From positions 1-6,226 of the forward strand of contig JAEDHX010000085.1 in assembly GCA_016296785.1 (NCBI GenBank): 6,226 bases of DNA. The letters are read 5' to 3'. A model generated the notes under the pieces. It did no database searches. It saw nothing but the letters and a program-made list of their open reading frames with translations, and had not been told where the DNA came from. Origin of the DNA: Coprococcus sp. (lineage in GTDB: Bacteria; Bacillota; Clostridia; Lachnospirales; Lachnospiraceae). Numbering within the stretch: position 1 is the first letter of the stretch; every line of letters begins with the position of its first letter. Below are positions 6,046 through 6,226 of this stretch, piece after piece. The translations under genes and the position numbers were made by a program.

Positions 6046-6061
6046 TTCGCAAGTTGCGACA
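6046..6061 (-). promoter_or_regulatory. Odd palindrome with two near-0A boxes upstream of Ps-like promoter
   Basis: TCGCAAGTTGCGA (6047-6059) is a perfect inverted repeat around one central base. On the minus strand it is covered by TGTCGCA (6061-6055) and TTGCGAA (6052-6046), each one fixed base away from TGNCGAA and offset by 9 bp. The site lies 4 bp upstream of the candidate sigma-H -35. It could be a Spo0A operator or another dimer's site. Confidence 0.4.
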
Positions 6062-6066
6062 AGAAG

Positions 6067-6094
6067 CTTATAACTTATACCACGTATTTTTCAA
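6067..6094 (-). promoter_or_regulatory. Candidate sigma-A promoter (Pv-like) of upstream spo0A paralog
   Basis: The minus strand shows -35 TTGAAA (6094-6089, 5/6), a 16-nt spacer and -10 TATAAG (6072-6067, 5/6). It lies upstream of the sigma-H-like site, the same order as the vegetative and sporulation promoters of Bacillus spo0A. Confidence 0.45.
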
Positions 6095-6095
6095 T

Positions 6096-6102
6096 TTCGA
6101 CT
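6096..6102 (-). promoter_or_regulatory. 0A-like box (AGTCGAA) directly upstream of Pv-like -35
   Basis: AGTCGAA within TAGTCGAA, identical to the 8-mer inside the other paralog's promoter. It ends 1 bp before the -35 hexamer. One mismatch to TGTCGAA. Confidence 0.35.
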
Positions 6103-6140
6103 ACAGCATAGAAAATCTGCCCTTTTCCATATATTAGATT

Positions 6141-6226
6141 TCAAAATCCGTCACTTATCATATTCTCAATAAAAATTCCATATCCTCTTGTCGGATCATC
6201 GACAAACACATGTGTAACCGCACCAA
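6141..6226 (-). CDS. spoIVB: SpoIVB peptidase, C-terminal end (runs off right end)
   Basis: Only the last 27 codons and the stop are present, too short to appear as a stand-alone reading frame. The peptide reads GAVTHVFVDDPTRGYGIFIE then NMISDGF. The GAVTHV...DPTRGYGIFIENM ending is characteristic of SpoIVB, the secreted PDZ-containing serine peptidase of the S55 family that signals from forespore to mother cell to start sigma-K processing. The catalytic and PDZ parts are outside the window. Being immediately upstream of a spo0A gene is the conserved order in endospore formers and supports the call. The 167-bp gap to the next start shows no convincing terminator, only weak 6-bp AAATCT/AGATTT pairing. 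Confidence 0.9.
   Translation of the reverse strand, partial: GAVTHVFVDDPTRGYGIFIENMISDGF

Noticed and set aside
6188..6205. Inverted repeat TTGTCG...CGACAA inside the spoIVB end
   Set aside because: It is explained by the codons for the conserved FVDDPTR segment; 6-bp arms in coding DNA are not strong evidence.

Overview
The window reads as chromosomal DNA of a low-GC, endospore-lineage Firmicute, most likely a Clostridia/Lachnospiraceae-type gut anaerobe. The reasons are AT-rich intergenic DNA, AGGAGG-type ribosome binding sites, the spoIVB-spo0A gene pair, and the single-chain ~1250-residue PurL typical of Clostridia. This placement is inference from gene content, not a database match. 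All supported genes lie on the minus strand, so transcription runs from the right end of the window to the left.

In transcription order: (1) the last 27 codons of spoIVB (6226-6141); (2) a 167-bp regulatory gap with candidate sigma-A and sigma-H promoters and several Spo0A-box-like sites; (3) a Spo0A-family gene (5973-5179) with a full DNA-binding domain but a receiver domain that has lost most of its phosphorylation chemistry; (4) a 144-bp gap with a cluster of overlapping palindromes, a near-consensus sigma-A promoter and 0A-like boxes; (5) a second Spo0A-family gene (5034-4222) with a much more complete receiver; (6) an intrinsic terminator and a purL leader holding one exact 0A box and an inverted repeat; (7) purL (4035-280), a fused synthase-glutaminase; (8) an intrinsic terminator; (9) the first 57 codons of a membrane protein running off the left end.

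The notable feature is the tandem pair of Spo0A paralogs. By eye, their C-terminal DNA-binding domains are about 70% identical, with a 31-nt stretch of identical DNA over the recognition helix. Their receivers have diverged strongly. The copy in the conserved position beside spoIVB has Lys-Arg in place of the Asp-Asp metal-binding pair and lacks the conserved Lys. The downstream copy keeps one acidic residue of the pair, the phospho-acceptor Asp, the Thr and the Lys. This suggests a division of labour: one phosphorylation-responsive regulator and one that may bind the same sites without normal phosphorylation. 0A-like boxes upstream of both paralogs and of purL suggest auto- and cross-regulation, and possibly a link to purine synthesis. 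The regulatory model is inference.
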